This document shows positions 40,192 to 48,136 of a DNA stretch of 64,000 bases, in pieces. This stretch comes from Streptococcus sp. 263_SSPC. GTDB taxonomy: Bacteria > Bacillota > Bacilli > Lactobacillales > Aerococcaceae. The notes beneath the pieces are model-generated. The model saw nothing but the letters and a program-made list of their open reading frames with translations, had not been told where the DNA came from and made no database searches. The translations under genes and the position numbers were made by a program. The stretch covers positions 1-64,000 of the forward strand of contig NZ_JVNU01000032.1 of assembly GCF_001071995.1 (NCBI RefSeq), written 5' to 3'. The stretch's first letter is position 1. Every line of letters begins with the position of its first letter.

Positions 40192-40245
40192 ATGGCACAC
40201 TTAAGTATCGTATTAGAATTAAATACGCGTTGGCAAAGCCACTAG
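40192..40245 (+). CDS. Leader peptide with one Trp codon, 17 aa
   Basis: AAAGGAG at 40177-40183 stands eight bases before the ATG. The peptide reads MAHLSIVLELNTRWQSH with its only UGG at 40231-40233, four codons before the stop. Leader peptides with Trp near the end, followed by competing hairpins, control trp genes by ribosome stalling; the genes downstream look like a tryptophan ABC transporter. Confidence 0.65.
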   Translation: MAHLSIVLELNTRWQSH

Positions 40246-40384
40246 ATACAGGTTGTTCTTAACGTACTTTTGTACATATAGATACAACCTTCATTGACGT
40301 GAACTTGTATCTATGTGGATTTCAATTATAAAGCAAACTCGACCACGTAGATCTATAGACTAGAGCTGACGTGGTCTTTCTATT
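40244..40384 (+). promoter_or_regulatory. Ribosome-mediated transcription attenuator
   Basis: Three mutually exclusive stems can be drawn. Segments 1:2 pair 40244-40254 with 40302-40312 (11 bp). Segments 2:3 pair 40309-40318 with 40343-40352 (10 bp, one G-U). Segments 3:4 pair 40341-40348 with 40369-40376 (8 bp), followed by a T-rich stretch. A ribosome held at the Trp codon would cover segment 1, free 2 to pair with 3 and prevent the 3:4 terminator. No T-box sequence is present. The regulation is inferred from base pairing. Confidence 0.65.
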
Positions 40385-40390
40385 TGTATG

Positions 40391-40424
40391 AGAGACTCGT
40401 AGTAACATACGTAGTCTCTTTTTT
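40391..40424 (+). terminator. Second leader terminator before trpX
   Basis: AGAGACTCGTA pairs with TACGTAGTCTCT (one bulge) and is followed by six T. It has the better U tract of the two leader hairpins and may be the actual stop site. Confidence 0.7.
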
Positions 40425-40468
40425 AATTGAGTTTGCGACAACTTATTTAATTTTTGGAGGAATTTATC

Positions 40469-41503
40469 ATGAAAAAGAACAAAAGCATTTATTTATTCGG
40501 AGCATTATTAGTATTAGTAGTCATTGGAGCATTATTCTTCAATCAATCAGGAGATAAAAATAAAGAAACAAACGCAAATAACACAGCATCAACGCAAACA
40601 GGAACTGTTAAAATTGGGGTATTACAATTACTTAGCCACCCAGCTTTAGATGCCATTTATAAAGGATTACAAGACGAATTGAAAAACGAAGGATATGAAG
40701 TTGGTAAAAACTTAGAAATCGACCTTCAAAACGCGCAAGGCGACCAAAGTAACTTAGCAAGCATGTCTGAAAAATTAGTTTCAGGTGGAAACAACATTTT
40801 AGTAGGGATTACAACTCCTGCAACATTAGCGTTAGCGAACAATACAAAAGAAACACCAATTATCATGGGTGGGATTACTTATCCCGTTGAAGCTGGTTTA
40901 ATCGCAAGTGAATCAAAACCAGGAAACAACATCACAGGTGTTAGTGACCGTACACCAATCAAACAACAATTAGAAATCATGAAACAAGTTCTTCCTAACA
41001 TGAAGAAAGTCGGTATTCTTTACACTTCAAGCGAAGACAACTCAGTAAAACAAGCCGAAGAAGCTGAAAAATATGCGAAAGAATTAGGTTTAGAAGTTAA
41101 AGTTTCTACAATTGCAAACACAAACGACATTCAACAAGTAACTGAAAGCTTAGCAAGCCAAGTAGATGCCATCTTCGTTCCAATCGATAACACAATTGCA
41201 AGTGCAATGGCAACAGTGGTTCAAGTAACAGATGCAGTTAAAGTGCCAGTATTCCCTTCAGCTGATACAATGGTTGCTGACGGTGGAGTGTTAGGTGTAG
41301 GTGTTGACCAATACCAAATCGGTGTAGAAACAGCTAAAGTAGTTGTAAAAGTTCTAAAAGGTGCAAACCCAGCCGATACACCAATCACATTAGCAAACAA
41401 AGGTGTTGTTTATGTCAATGAAGAAAAAGCGAAAAAATTAGGCATTACAATTCCAGAAAGTATCTTAAAAGATGCACAAAAAGTAACACCAACAAATAAA
41501 TAA
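40469..41503 (+). CDS. trpX: ABC transporter substrate-binding protein, TrpX type
   Basis: The 344-residue protein belongs to the ABC_sub_bind family (IGVLQLLSHPALDAIYKGLQ, described by its SHPALDAIYKG core, around residues 47-57), used for tryptophan or tyrosine. An N-terminal membrane segment (7-25) is followed by a polar linker; there is no cysteine there, so it is not a lipoprotein and is probably held by its uncleaved helix or secreted. Start ATG 40469, eight bases after GGAGG. It leads the operon with the permease and ATPase. A Trp-codon leader upstream supports tryptophan as substrate. Confidence 0.88.
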   Translation: MKKNKSIYLFGALLVLVVIGALFFNQSGDKNKETNANNTASTQTGTVKIGVLQLLSHPALDAIYKGLQDELKNEGYEVGKNLEIDLQNAQGDQSNLASMSEKLVSGGNNILVGITTPATLALANNTKETPIIMGGITYPVEAGLIASESKPGNNITGVSDRTPIKQQLEIMKQVLPNMKKVGILYTSSEDNSVKQAEEAEKYAKELGLEVKVSTIANTNDIQQVTESLASQVDAIFVPIDNTIASAMATVVQVTDAVKVPVFPSADTMVADGGVLGVGVDQYQIGVETAKVVVKVLKGANPADTPITLANKGVVYVNEEKAKKLGITIPESILKDAQKVTPTNK

Positions 41504-41557
41504 GATAGTTTAGAAACGTTGATATGATAACAACTCTAAGAGGGGATGGTTCATACA

Positions 41558-41581
41558 CAATATGACTTAAACGTCATATTG
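41558..41581 (+). other. Intergenic hairpin between trpX and trpY
   Basis: CAATATGAC/GTCATATTG nine-bp stem without a T run in a 106-base gap. It may stabilise or separate the highly needed binding-protein mRNA from the permease part. Confidence 0.45.
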
Positions 41582-41609
41582 ATCGTTTCAGAGGAGGATT
41601 TTTTTCGAA

Positions 41610-42506
41610 ATGGATTTAGTAATTTCTTCGATTTCTCAAGGGATATTATGGGGCGTATTATCTCTCGGGTTATTCATTAGTTTTCGAATTTTAAACATTG
41701 CAGATATGACGACTGAGGGGAGCTTTCCTCTTGGGGCTGCAACTTGTGTGATTTTGATTCAACAAGGGGTGAACCCATTTTTAGCAACGCTTGTAGCGAT
41801 GATTGCCGGAGCGCTTGCTGGGGGAGTCACAGCGTTTCTTATGACCGTTTGTAAAATCCCAAGTTTATTAGCAGGGATTTTAACAATGACGTCTCTTTTA
41901 TCCATCAACCTACGTGTGATGGGGAAAGCGAATATCACACTCCTTGGACAAGATACGATTTTTAGTGTCTTTTCAAAACTAGGCTTACCAAAGTATTTTG
42001 ACATTATCATTATGGGGCTTGTCGTGATTGGGATTTTAATTTTCCTCATGTATTGCTTCTTCAAAACAGAATTTGGACAAGCACTGATTGCGACAGGGGA
42101 CAACGAAAAGATGGCACGCGCGCTTGGAATTAACACGCGTAAAATGACGGTATTTGGCTTGATGCTCTCTAACGCACTCATCGCCTTAGCCGGTGCAATT
42201 CTAGCGCAAAACAATGGATACGCAGACGTAAACTCAGGTCTTGGAACGATTGTAATTGCGCTTGCTGCGATTATTATCGGTGAAGTGATTTTCGCCGACG
42301 AATCATTCGTTGGACGTCTTGTCTGCATCCTTTACGGATCAATTATTTATCGTTTATTATTGATGCTTGTGTTGTTACTCAATGTCTTCCAAGCAAACGA
42401 CTTCAAACTCATCTCAGCAGCACTGATTGCATTCTGTTTAACAGTGCCACAAATAAAGAGCTGGATTCAGCAAAAAAGCACACGTCATAGAAAGGGGGAA
42501 AACTAA
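41610..42506 (+). CDS. trpY: ABC transporter permease, TrpY type
   Basis: A 298-residue permease with about eight membrane helices of the BPD_transp_2 (LivH-like) family. Family marks include the ILNIADMTTEGSFPLGAA region (about residues 28-45) and the cytoplasmic coupling loop EKMARALGINTRKM. It forms the channel for the TrpX-bound substrate. Ribosome-binding site AGAGGAGGA, with ATG 41610; the stop abuts the ATPase start. Confidence 0.9.
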   Translation: MDLVISSISQGILWGVLSLGLFISFRILNIADMTTEGSFPLGAATCVILIQQGVNPFLATLVAMIAGALAGGVTAFLMTVCKIPSLLAGILTMTSLLSINLRVMGKANITLLGQDTIFSVFSKLGLPKYFDIIIMGLVVIGILIFLMYCFFKTEFGQALIATGDNEKMARALGINTRKMTVFGLMLSNALIALAGAILAQNNGYADVNSGLGTIVIALAAIIIGEVIFADESFVGRLVCILYGSIIYRLLLMLVLLLNVFQANDFKLISAALIAFCLTVPQIKSWIQQKSTRHRKGEN

Positions 42507-43289
42507 ATGAGTATTGAAATTCAACACTTATCAAAAACATTTTTCCCTGGAACTTCACGTGAGCATAAGGCACTAAAAAACGTCAGCTTATCGATTCAAG
42601 AAGGAGACTTCATTACGATTGTCGGCGGAAATGGTGCAGGGAAATCGACTTTCCTAAACGCGATTGCTGGTAACTTTGCTTTAGATGGAGGAACAATCTC
42701 GTTTGGTGGTCATCAAATCGAACAGACGGCGGATTTTGAACGTGCGGCCTACATTAGCCGTGTTTTCCAAGACCCAATGCAAGGGACGGCTCCTCGTATG
42801 ACAGTGGCTGAAAACTTAGCCTTGGCAAATCGTCGTGGTCAAAAACGTAGCCTGTTTAAAACGTCTTCTAAAGAAGAATTGCAACAATTCGAGGCCTTAC
42901 TAGCCCCCCTAGGACTTGGCTTAGAAGACCGTCTTCATACAGAAATCGGACTATTATCAGGAGGACAACGTCAAGCCATTTCACTCCTCATGGCAACGAT
43001 GAACGCTCCTCAGCTATTACTTTTAGACGAACATACAGCAGCGCTTGACCCGAAAACACAGCGCAAGATTATGCAGAAAACACAAGAAACCATCGAAGAA
43101 AAGAACTTAACCGCGCTTATGATTACACACAATCTATCTGACGCGATTCATTTTGGAAACCGACTTATTGTCATGCATCGTGGTGAAATCGTCCGCGATT
43201 TTGCAAAAGAGGAAAAAGCAGCATTAACAGAGGAAGAACTATTCCGATTAATGAATGCCCTTGACGAAGCAGACTTACAAGGTGAATAA
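42507..43289 (+). CDS. trpZ: ABC transporter ATPase, TrpZ type
   Basis: 260 residues with Walker A GGNGAGKST (about 38-46), Q-loop RVFQDPMQGTAP, signature LLSGGQRQAISLLMA and Walker B LLLLDEHTAALD. Glu-His after the Walker B Asp instead of Glu-Pro is a recurring variant in this subfamily. It energises the transporter. It starts right after the permease stop and is closed by a terminator. Confidence 0.92.
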   Translation: MSIEIQHLSKTFFPGTSREHKALKNVSLSIQEGDFITIVGGNGAGKSTFLNAIAGNFALDGGTISFGGHQIEQTADFERAAYISRVFQDPMQGTAPRMTVAENLALANRRGQKRSLFKTSSKEELQQFEALLAPLGLGLEDRLHTEIGLLSGGQRQAISLLMATMNAPQLLLLDEHTAALDPKTQRKIMQKTQETIEEKNLTALMITHNLSDAIHFGNRLIVMHRGEIVRDFAKEEKAALTEEELFRLMNALDEADLQGE

Positions 43290-43295
43290 AATAAT

Positions 43296-43331
43296 GGAAG
43301 AAGTGAAAGAATTTTCATTTCTTCCTTTTTT
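43296..43331 (+). terminator. Terminator after trpZ
   Basis: GGAAGAAGTGAAA/TTTTCATTTCTTCC stem, six or more T. Confidence 0.8.
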
Positions 43332-43344
43332 TATGGACAGACTT

Positions 43345-43353
43345 TGTTATAAT
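43345..43353 (+). promoter_or_regulatory. Extended -10 promoter of the CLC gene
   Basis: TGTTATAAT (TGn-TATAAT) 33 bases before the start codon. Confidence 0.55.
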
Positions 43354-43385
43354 GAAAGAGAATAAATCGTAAAGGATGAGTGCAA

Positions 43386-44933
43386 GTGGAATTTTGGAGT
43401 CAGTTGAACCCTAGAAGATATCGCAAATCAGGGTATATTGCTATTGGCGCTTTGATTGGTGTCCTGGCGGGAAGTGCGGTTAGTTTATTTAGATATATGA
43501 TTGGTTTTATTTTAGAACAAGTAGTGACCGTCTATTCGTTTTTAAGAGAACAACCGCAATGGATTCCGGCATGGATTCTCTTTAGCCTTGTAATGGGGGT
43601 TATTTTAGGACAAATTGTGAAAAGCGACCCCGATATTAAAGGAAGTGGGATTCCGCAAGTAGAATTGCAACTTCAAGGGAAAATGGATATGAATTGGTGG
43701 TCTGTCTGCTGGAAGAAATTCGTCGGTGGAGCGATTTCTATTGGTTCAGGGCTATTGCTTGGACGAGAAGGCCCATCCATCCAGTTGGGAGCTTCGGTAG
43801 GTCAAGGTGTGGCAGAAACATTTAAGGCCAATCGCGTTCAGAAAAATGTGTTTATTTCCAGTGGTGCAGGTGCCGGACTAGCAGCTGCGTTTAATGCACC
43901 GATTGCAGGGCTTATGTTCGTACTAGAAGAAGTTCATCATACATTTAGTCCGCTTGTTGCCGTGACGACTCTAACAGCAGCGATTGTGGCCAACTTCATT
44001 TCATTAAATGTATTTGGAGTTCATCCTTCGCTGAATCTCGGTAACGACCAACGCTTCCCGATGGAATATTATGGGTACGTTGTTTTACTCGGTATCATCC
44101 TTGCGATTTTCGGGTTAGCGTATCATCGCCTTACATTAGCCTTGCCAAAGATTTACAAGACACTTTTCCCAAAAGTAGCACCATATAATTACTGTATCAT
44201 TGCCTTTATGCTCATTATTCCTCTTGGCATGTGGAATCCGCATGTGTTAGGTGGTGGTGGCGAGTTAGTATTAGCACTCGTTAAGGAAAATCACACTGTT
44301 CAATTTTTAGTGGGACTTTTCGTCATTCGTTTTGTTTATTCGATGATTTCATACGGAACAGGACTACCTGGCGGAATCTTCTTGCCGATTCTTTCTCTAG
44401 GTGCGCTTCTTGGATTAGCCTATGCAGAATTCTTAATTGATTTCTTAGGAGTGGACCCAAGCGTACGCGTGAGCTTCGTGTTCTTCGCGATGGCAGGATA
44501 CTTTGCAGCGATTGGGAAAGCCCCTCTAACAGCCTTACTACTTGTAACGGAAATGGTAGGTGGCTTGAACCAATTAATGCCGCTTGGAATTTGTACATTA
44601 GTGGCTTATATCGTAGCTGACTTCTTGAAGATGGATCCAATCTATGAAGTATTAGCAGAGCGTTTAGATAAAGAACATTCAACGGATACAAAAGGAGAGC
44701 GCACAACCTTCGAAGTACCTGTGATGGTGGATAGTCCACTAGTTGAAAAAGCCATTCGCGATATTCAGTGGCCGCAAGAAATTATCATTGCGACCATTCG
44801 ACGTGGCGCAAAAGAAATTATTGCTCGAGGGGATACGGTTATCCGTAGTGGCGACATTCTAATTGTGGTCTGTGATGAAGGAATAGTCGGCAAGATGACA
44901 GAAGAGATGACGCATCTTGTGACAGCTCCCTAG
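43386..44933 (+). CDS. CLC-type chloride/proton antiporter with RCK-C domain
   Basis: The 515-residue protein carries all CLC signatures: GSGIPQ (about 86-91), GREGPS (126-131) whose Glu is the gating/proton residue, and GTGLPGGIFLP. The gating Glu indicates an antiporter rather than a channel. After the membrane part (to about 415) a TrkA-C/RCK-C-like domain (430-515) probably binds a regulatory ligand. No ATG is available; GTG 43386, nine bases after AAAGGA, is better placed than GTG 43380. Single-gene unit. Confidence 0.93.
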   Translation: MEFWSQLNPRRYRKSGYIAIGALIGVLAGSAVSLFRYMIGFILEQVVTVYSFLREQPQWIPAWILFSLVMGVILGQIVKSDPDIKGSGIPQVELQLQGKMDMNWWSVCWKKFVGGAISIGSGLLLGREGPSIQLGASVGQGVAETFKANRVQKNVFISSGAGAGLAAAFNAPIAGLMFVLEEVHHTFSPLVAVTTLTAAIVANFISLNVFGVHPSLNLGNDQRFPMEYYGYVVLLGIILAIFGLAYHRLTLALPKIYKTLFPKVAPYNYCIIAFMLIIPLGMWNPHVLGGGGELVLALVKENHTVQFLVGLFVIRFVYSMISYGTGLPGGIFLPILSLGALLGLAYAEFLIDFLGVDPSVRVSFVFFAMAGYFAAIGKAPLTALLLVTEMVGGLNQLMPLGICTLVAYIVADFLKMDPIYEVLAERLDKEHSTDTKGERTTFEVPVMVDSPLVEKAIRDIQWPQEIIIATIRRGAKEIIARGDTVIRSGDILIVVCDEGIVGKMTEEMTHLVTAP

Positions 44934-44981
44934 AGTTATTTTGCAATAAATGGTATACTGTGAAAATAAGAGGTGATACAG

Positions 44982-45245
44982 ATGAGCGAACAAGGAAATG
45001 AATTACAAAGAAGTTTTAATCGATACTTAAGAAGAAACCAAGCATGGGTGTTTATCATCCTTACTGGTATCATTCTATTTGTGTCCGTATTCGTTTATCG
45101 TAGTTTCTCGAAATCGACGAAGACACCACTAGAAAATTACAAAGATCAGATTACACAAATGCAAGAACAAATCGATGCGCAAGAAACACGCATCCAGCAA
45201 TTGGAAGAGCAAATCAAAAAAATGCAAGAAGAATCAAATAACTAA
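44982..45245 (+). CDS. Small membrane protein with coiled-coil tail, 87 aa
   Basis: A membrane helix (about residues 20-42) and a C-terminal coiled coil rich in Gln and Glu (ITQMQEQIDAQETRIQQLEE). The helix-coil layout suggests a membrane scaffold. No family recognised. ATG 44982 follows AGAGGTG; GTG 44973 is inside that site. A TATACT lies upstream. Confidence 0.7.
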   Translation: MSEQGNELQRSFNRYLRRNQAWVFIILTGIILFVSVFVYRSFSKSTKTPLENYKDQITQMQEQIDAQETRIQQLEEQIKKMQEESNN

Positions 45246-45255
45246 TAAAGAAAAC

Positions 45256-45291
45256 CACCTTGAACGGATAAATCGTTCAAGGTGATTTTTT
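45256..45291 (+). terminator. Terminator after the coiled-coil protein
   Basis: CACCTTGAACG/CGTTCAAGGTG eleven-bp stem with a six-T run. Confidence 0.9.
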
Positions 45292-45301
45292 GTAAAGAAT
45301 G

Positions 45302-45341
45302 AAATGTATCATTTTTGATACGTATCAAAAATGATACATTT
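45302..45341. repeat. Forty-bp perfect palindrome
   Basis: Twenty bases are followed immediately by their exact reverse complement, centred between 45321 and 45322. Each half also contains GTATCA-N4-TGATAC-like symmetry (GTATCATTTTTGATAC and GTATCAAAAATGATAC). The stop of the - strand gene lies inside it. As RNA it would be a strong hairpin and terminator for that gene; as DNA it looks like a double operator. Confidence 0.7.
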
Positions 45342-46050
45342 TTATTTTTTGAAAAATCGTTTGGAATTTGGTTTGTAAAGTAGTAGCTCGTTCTGGATGA
45401 AGCGAGTGACCTTCTAAATAAAGTGAATACGGTACTTCGATTTGAACGGCTTCAATTCTTGCTTGTTTTCCAAAGGTCGCAATAATATTGCCCCCAGAAA
45501 ATGGAGTATCTACTTGAGTGGTTAATCCTTCATCATGAAAGAGAAGTTGGAGTTGTTTCAAGGTATCTTGACTTAAAGTCTGTTTCTTGCGCGTTCCTAA
45601 AATAATGTCGCTTGTCCCAAAAAGCTTGTCATCATAACTATGTAAATCGACCAACAACACTCTTTCATGCTGTTCTAACTTTTCGTTCAATAGATTTTCT
45701 AAATGAAGGTAGTAGGGCGTGTAATACCGCTCCAACCAATCGGCTTGTTTTTGCTTCGAAGGATAGTTGTTAAGTAACTGATTGCCTACTTCATCAATTC
45801 TGGGAATGATGGGTTGTATTGCTTTCCCTGTACGTGGTTTAAAACGATTCACGTCTACAATATAGCGAGAAACGGTAGCCGCTAGAGTCGTTTCGGAAAG
45901 TGGAGTCACAAGTTCCTGAAGTGACCAGTCCGTATGTTCACGCTTGGCTGCTAGATTACAAAGCGGAGCAATGTCTTGTGGGATAGCTGTTCCACTATGC
46001 GGAATCGAAATCACAAGAGGAGAATTCGTTCTTTCGTAAATGACTTTCAC
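45325..46050 (-). CDS. N-formylglutamate amidohydrolase family protein
   Basis: 241 residues with the family pattern: VISIPHSGTAIP (about residues 13-24), EHTDWSLQEL with the acidic metal-site residue, DVNRFKPR, and VDLHSYDD with the conserved His. These zinc enzymes release formate from N-formylglutamate or cut similar amides; no histidine-degradation genes are nearby, so the substrate is open. Its last codons run into the palindrome at 45302-45341. It is transcribed away from pepF. Confidence 0.85.
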   Translation of the reverse strand: MKVIYERTNSPLVISIPHSGTAIPQDIAPLCNLAAKREHTDWSLQELVTPLSETTLAATVSRYIVDVNRFKPRTGKAIQPIIPRIDEVGNQLLNNYPSKQKQADWLERYYTPYYLHLENLLNEKLEQHERVLLVDLHSYDDKLFGTSDIILGTRKKQTLSQDTLKQLQLLFHDEGLTTQVDTPFSGGNIIATFGKQARIEAVQIEVPYSLYLEGHSLHPERATTLQTKFQTIFQKIKMYHF

Positions 46051-46142
46051 TAGGGCACCTTCTTTCGTTTTTCAATATTCCTAGTATAGCAAACGAACCA
46101 GAGATTGTGTATAATGGATACTATCGAAAAGGAGTGAGTTTT

Positions 46143-47951
46143 ATGGCTGAAATTAAATTAGTACCAAGAAGTGAAGTAGATCCTTCTATTACATGGGATA
46201 TGACTTTACTTTATCCAAGCGACGAAGCATTTTATGCAGAGTTGGACAAATTAAAGAAAGAAATGAAAGCTTTCAAAGAAAAATACGAAAACCAATTAGG
46301 CGATTTAGAAGTATTGGATGAAGCGATTCGCAAGTATGAAGAGATTGAATTAGCAGTATACCGCGCTTCTCATTATGCAGAATTACCAATGACAGTTGAT
46401 CGCTTGAATCCAAAAGTGGTGGAAAATGCGACAGCGTTTGAAGCAGTCAGCGTATCATATGCGGAAAACATGAGCTTTGTAATGACGGAATTGATTTCAT
46501 TAGACGAAGCCTTCTTAAACCAATTCGTGGCAGAGAAGAGACCAGACTTAGCATACTTTGTTGAAAAAGTGATTCGTCAAAAGAAACATACGCTCTCAAA
46601 AGATGCAGAACAAGTGCTATCAAACTTAAGCAGCTTACCAAGTTTCTATCAATTATATGAAGTAACAAAACACGAAGATATGCAATTTGAGTCATTTGAA
46701 GCAAACGGCAAGACGCTTGAAAACAGCTTCGTATTATACGAAAACTTACATGAAATGGATCCTGACAAAGAAGTTCGTCGCGCTGCGGCTAAGAGCTTCT
46801 ATAAAACATTAAACGCATATAAAAATACAGTTGCTAATGAATACATTTCTCAATTGAAGAAAGAAAAAATGATGGCAACAATGCGCGGATATGACAGCGT
46901 GATTGACTACTTATTAGATGAACAAGATGGGGACCGTGAATTATACGACCGTCAAATTCGTATGCTCATGACAGACTTAGCTCCTCACATGCAACGCTAT
47001 ATTAAATTATTAGCGAAAGAGCATGGCATTTCTGATATGCAATTCATGGATGCGAAAATCAACTTAGATCCAGAATTCGAAGTGGATATGACGATTGAAG
47101 AATCTCGTGAGTACTTGAAGAAAGCTTTAGGTATTCTTGGTGAAGACTACAAAGCGATGATTGATGAAAGTTATGACAAACGCTGGACAGACTTCCCACA
47201 AAACATTGGTAAGAGCACTGGTGGATTCTGTGCAACTGTTCCTAACGTTGCTGGATTTATCCTATTATCATGGACAGGTAAAATGAACGAAGTGTTCGTG
47301 TTAGCGCACGAATTAGGGCATGCATACCACTTCATGTCAACTGGTAAACATCAATCGATTTTAAACAATGAATGTTCATTATACTTCGTTGAAGCTCCTT
47401 CAACATGTAATGAAGTCATCGTTTCAAACTACTTACTTAAAACAAGTACAGACGCTCGTTTCAAACGTTGGGTTATCAGTAATATGATTAGCCGTACGTA
47501 TTTCCACAACATGGTAACGCACTACATGGAAGCTGTGTACCAAGATCGTATTTACAAGATGATTGATAACAATGAAATGTTAAACGCAGATGTATTATCA
47601 ACCGTGAAAAAAGAAGTGATGCAAGAATTCTTCGGTGACAGCTTAGTTGTGAACGAAGGGGCAGAGTTAACTTGGATGCGTCAACCTCACTATTACATGG
47701 GATTATATCCATATACGTATTCAGCTGGTCTGACAATCGGTACTGCGATTGCGAACCAAATCGAAGAAAATCCTGAACACGCTAAAGTGTGGTTAGATAC
47801 TTTATCTAAAGGTGGAAGCATGTCTGCTAAAGACTTAGCAATTCATGCAGGTTGCGATGTTTCAACAGATGAACCATTGAAACAAGCGATTGCTTACGTT
47901 GGACATTTAGTAGACCAATTAGAAAGCTTAACAGCAGAATTAAAAGCATAA
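46143..47951 (+). CDS. pepF: Oligoendopeptidase F
   Basis: A 602-residue M3B metallopeptidase of normal length. The zinc motif HELGH is at about residues 387-391 within VLAHELGHAYH, with a downstream Glu in the LYFVEAPST segment. It cuts short peptides in the cytoplasm and supplies amino acids. ATG 46143 follows AAAGGAGTG; the upstream in-frame start lies in the promoter (TATAAT 46110-46115). Terminator downstream. Confidence 0.95.
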   Translation: MAEIKLVPRSEVDPSITWDMTLLYPSDEAFYAELDKLKKEMKAFKEKYENQLGDLEVLDEAIRKYEEIELAVYRASHYAELPMTVDRLNPKVVENATAFEAVSVSYAENMSFVMTELISLDEAFLNQFVAEKRPDLAYFVEKVIRQKKHTLSKDAEQVLSNLSSLPSFYQLYEVTKHEDMQFESFEANGKTLENSFVLYENLHEMDPDKEVRRAAAKSFYKTLNAYKNTVANEYISQLKKEKMMATMRGYDSVIDYLLDEQDGDRELYDRQIRMLMTDLAPHMQRYIKLLAKEHGISDMQFMDAKINLDPEFEVDMTIEESREYLKKALGILGEDYKAMIDESYDKRWTDFPQNIGKSTGGFCATVPNVAGFILLSWTGKMNEVFVLAHELGHAYHFMSTGKHQSILNNECSLYFVEAPSTCNEVIVSNYLLKTSTDARFKRWVISNMISRTYFHNMVTHYMEAVYQDRIYKMIDNNEMLNADVLSTVKKEVMQEFFGDSLVVNEGAELTWMRQPHYYMGLYPYTYSAGLTIGTAIANQIEENPEHAKVWLDTLSKGGSMSAKDLAIHAGCDVSTDEPLKQAIAYVGHLVDQLESLTAELKA

Positions 47952-47959
47952 AATATAAT

Positions 47960-48002
47960 AAAACTCGCTACGATTTTCAAAAGTTTGTTGTAGCGAGTTT
48001 TA
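47960..48002 (+). terminator. Terminator after pepF
   Basis: AAAACTCGCTAC/GTAGCGAGTTTT twelve-bp stem. Confidence 0.85.
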
Positions 48003-48136
48003 TAGTATATACATAAGGAAAACATTGTGATAAAATTAATTTGAATAAAATGAGTAAAAATAGGGGCGCTGAGAAATATGGAAAGGAGAATGTGTGGTTT
48101 TGCTCATTAAATATAAAAAGTTAGGAGAGAAAAATT

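Noticed and set aside
40133-40468. T-box riboswitch upstream of trpX
   Set aside because: I looked for the conserved T-box bulge sequence and the stem I layout and found neither; a leader peptide with competing stems explains the region better.
41759-42328. A 189-codon - strand frame opposite trpY
   Set aside because: It lies entirely inside a clear ABC permease gene, and its product has no recognisable domain or start signal.
44323-44739. A 138-codon - strand frame opposite the CLC gene
   Set aside because: It overlaps the membrane core of a well-supported CLC gene and its product is a low-complexity Leu/Arg/Ser string.
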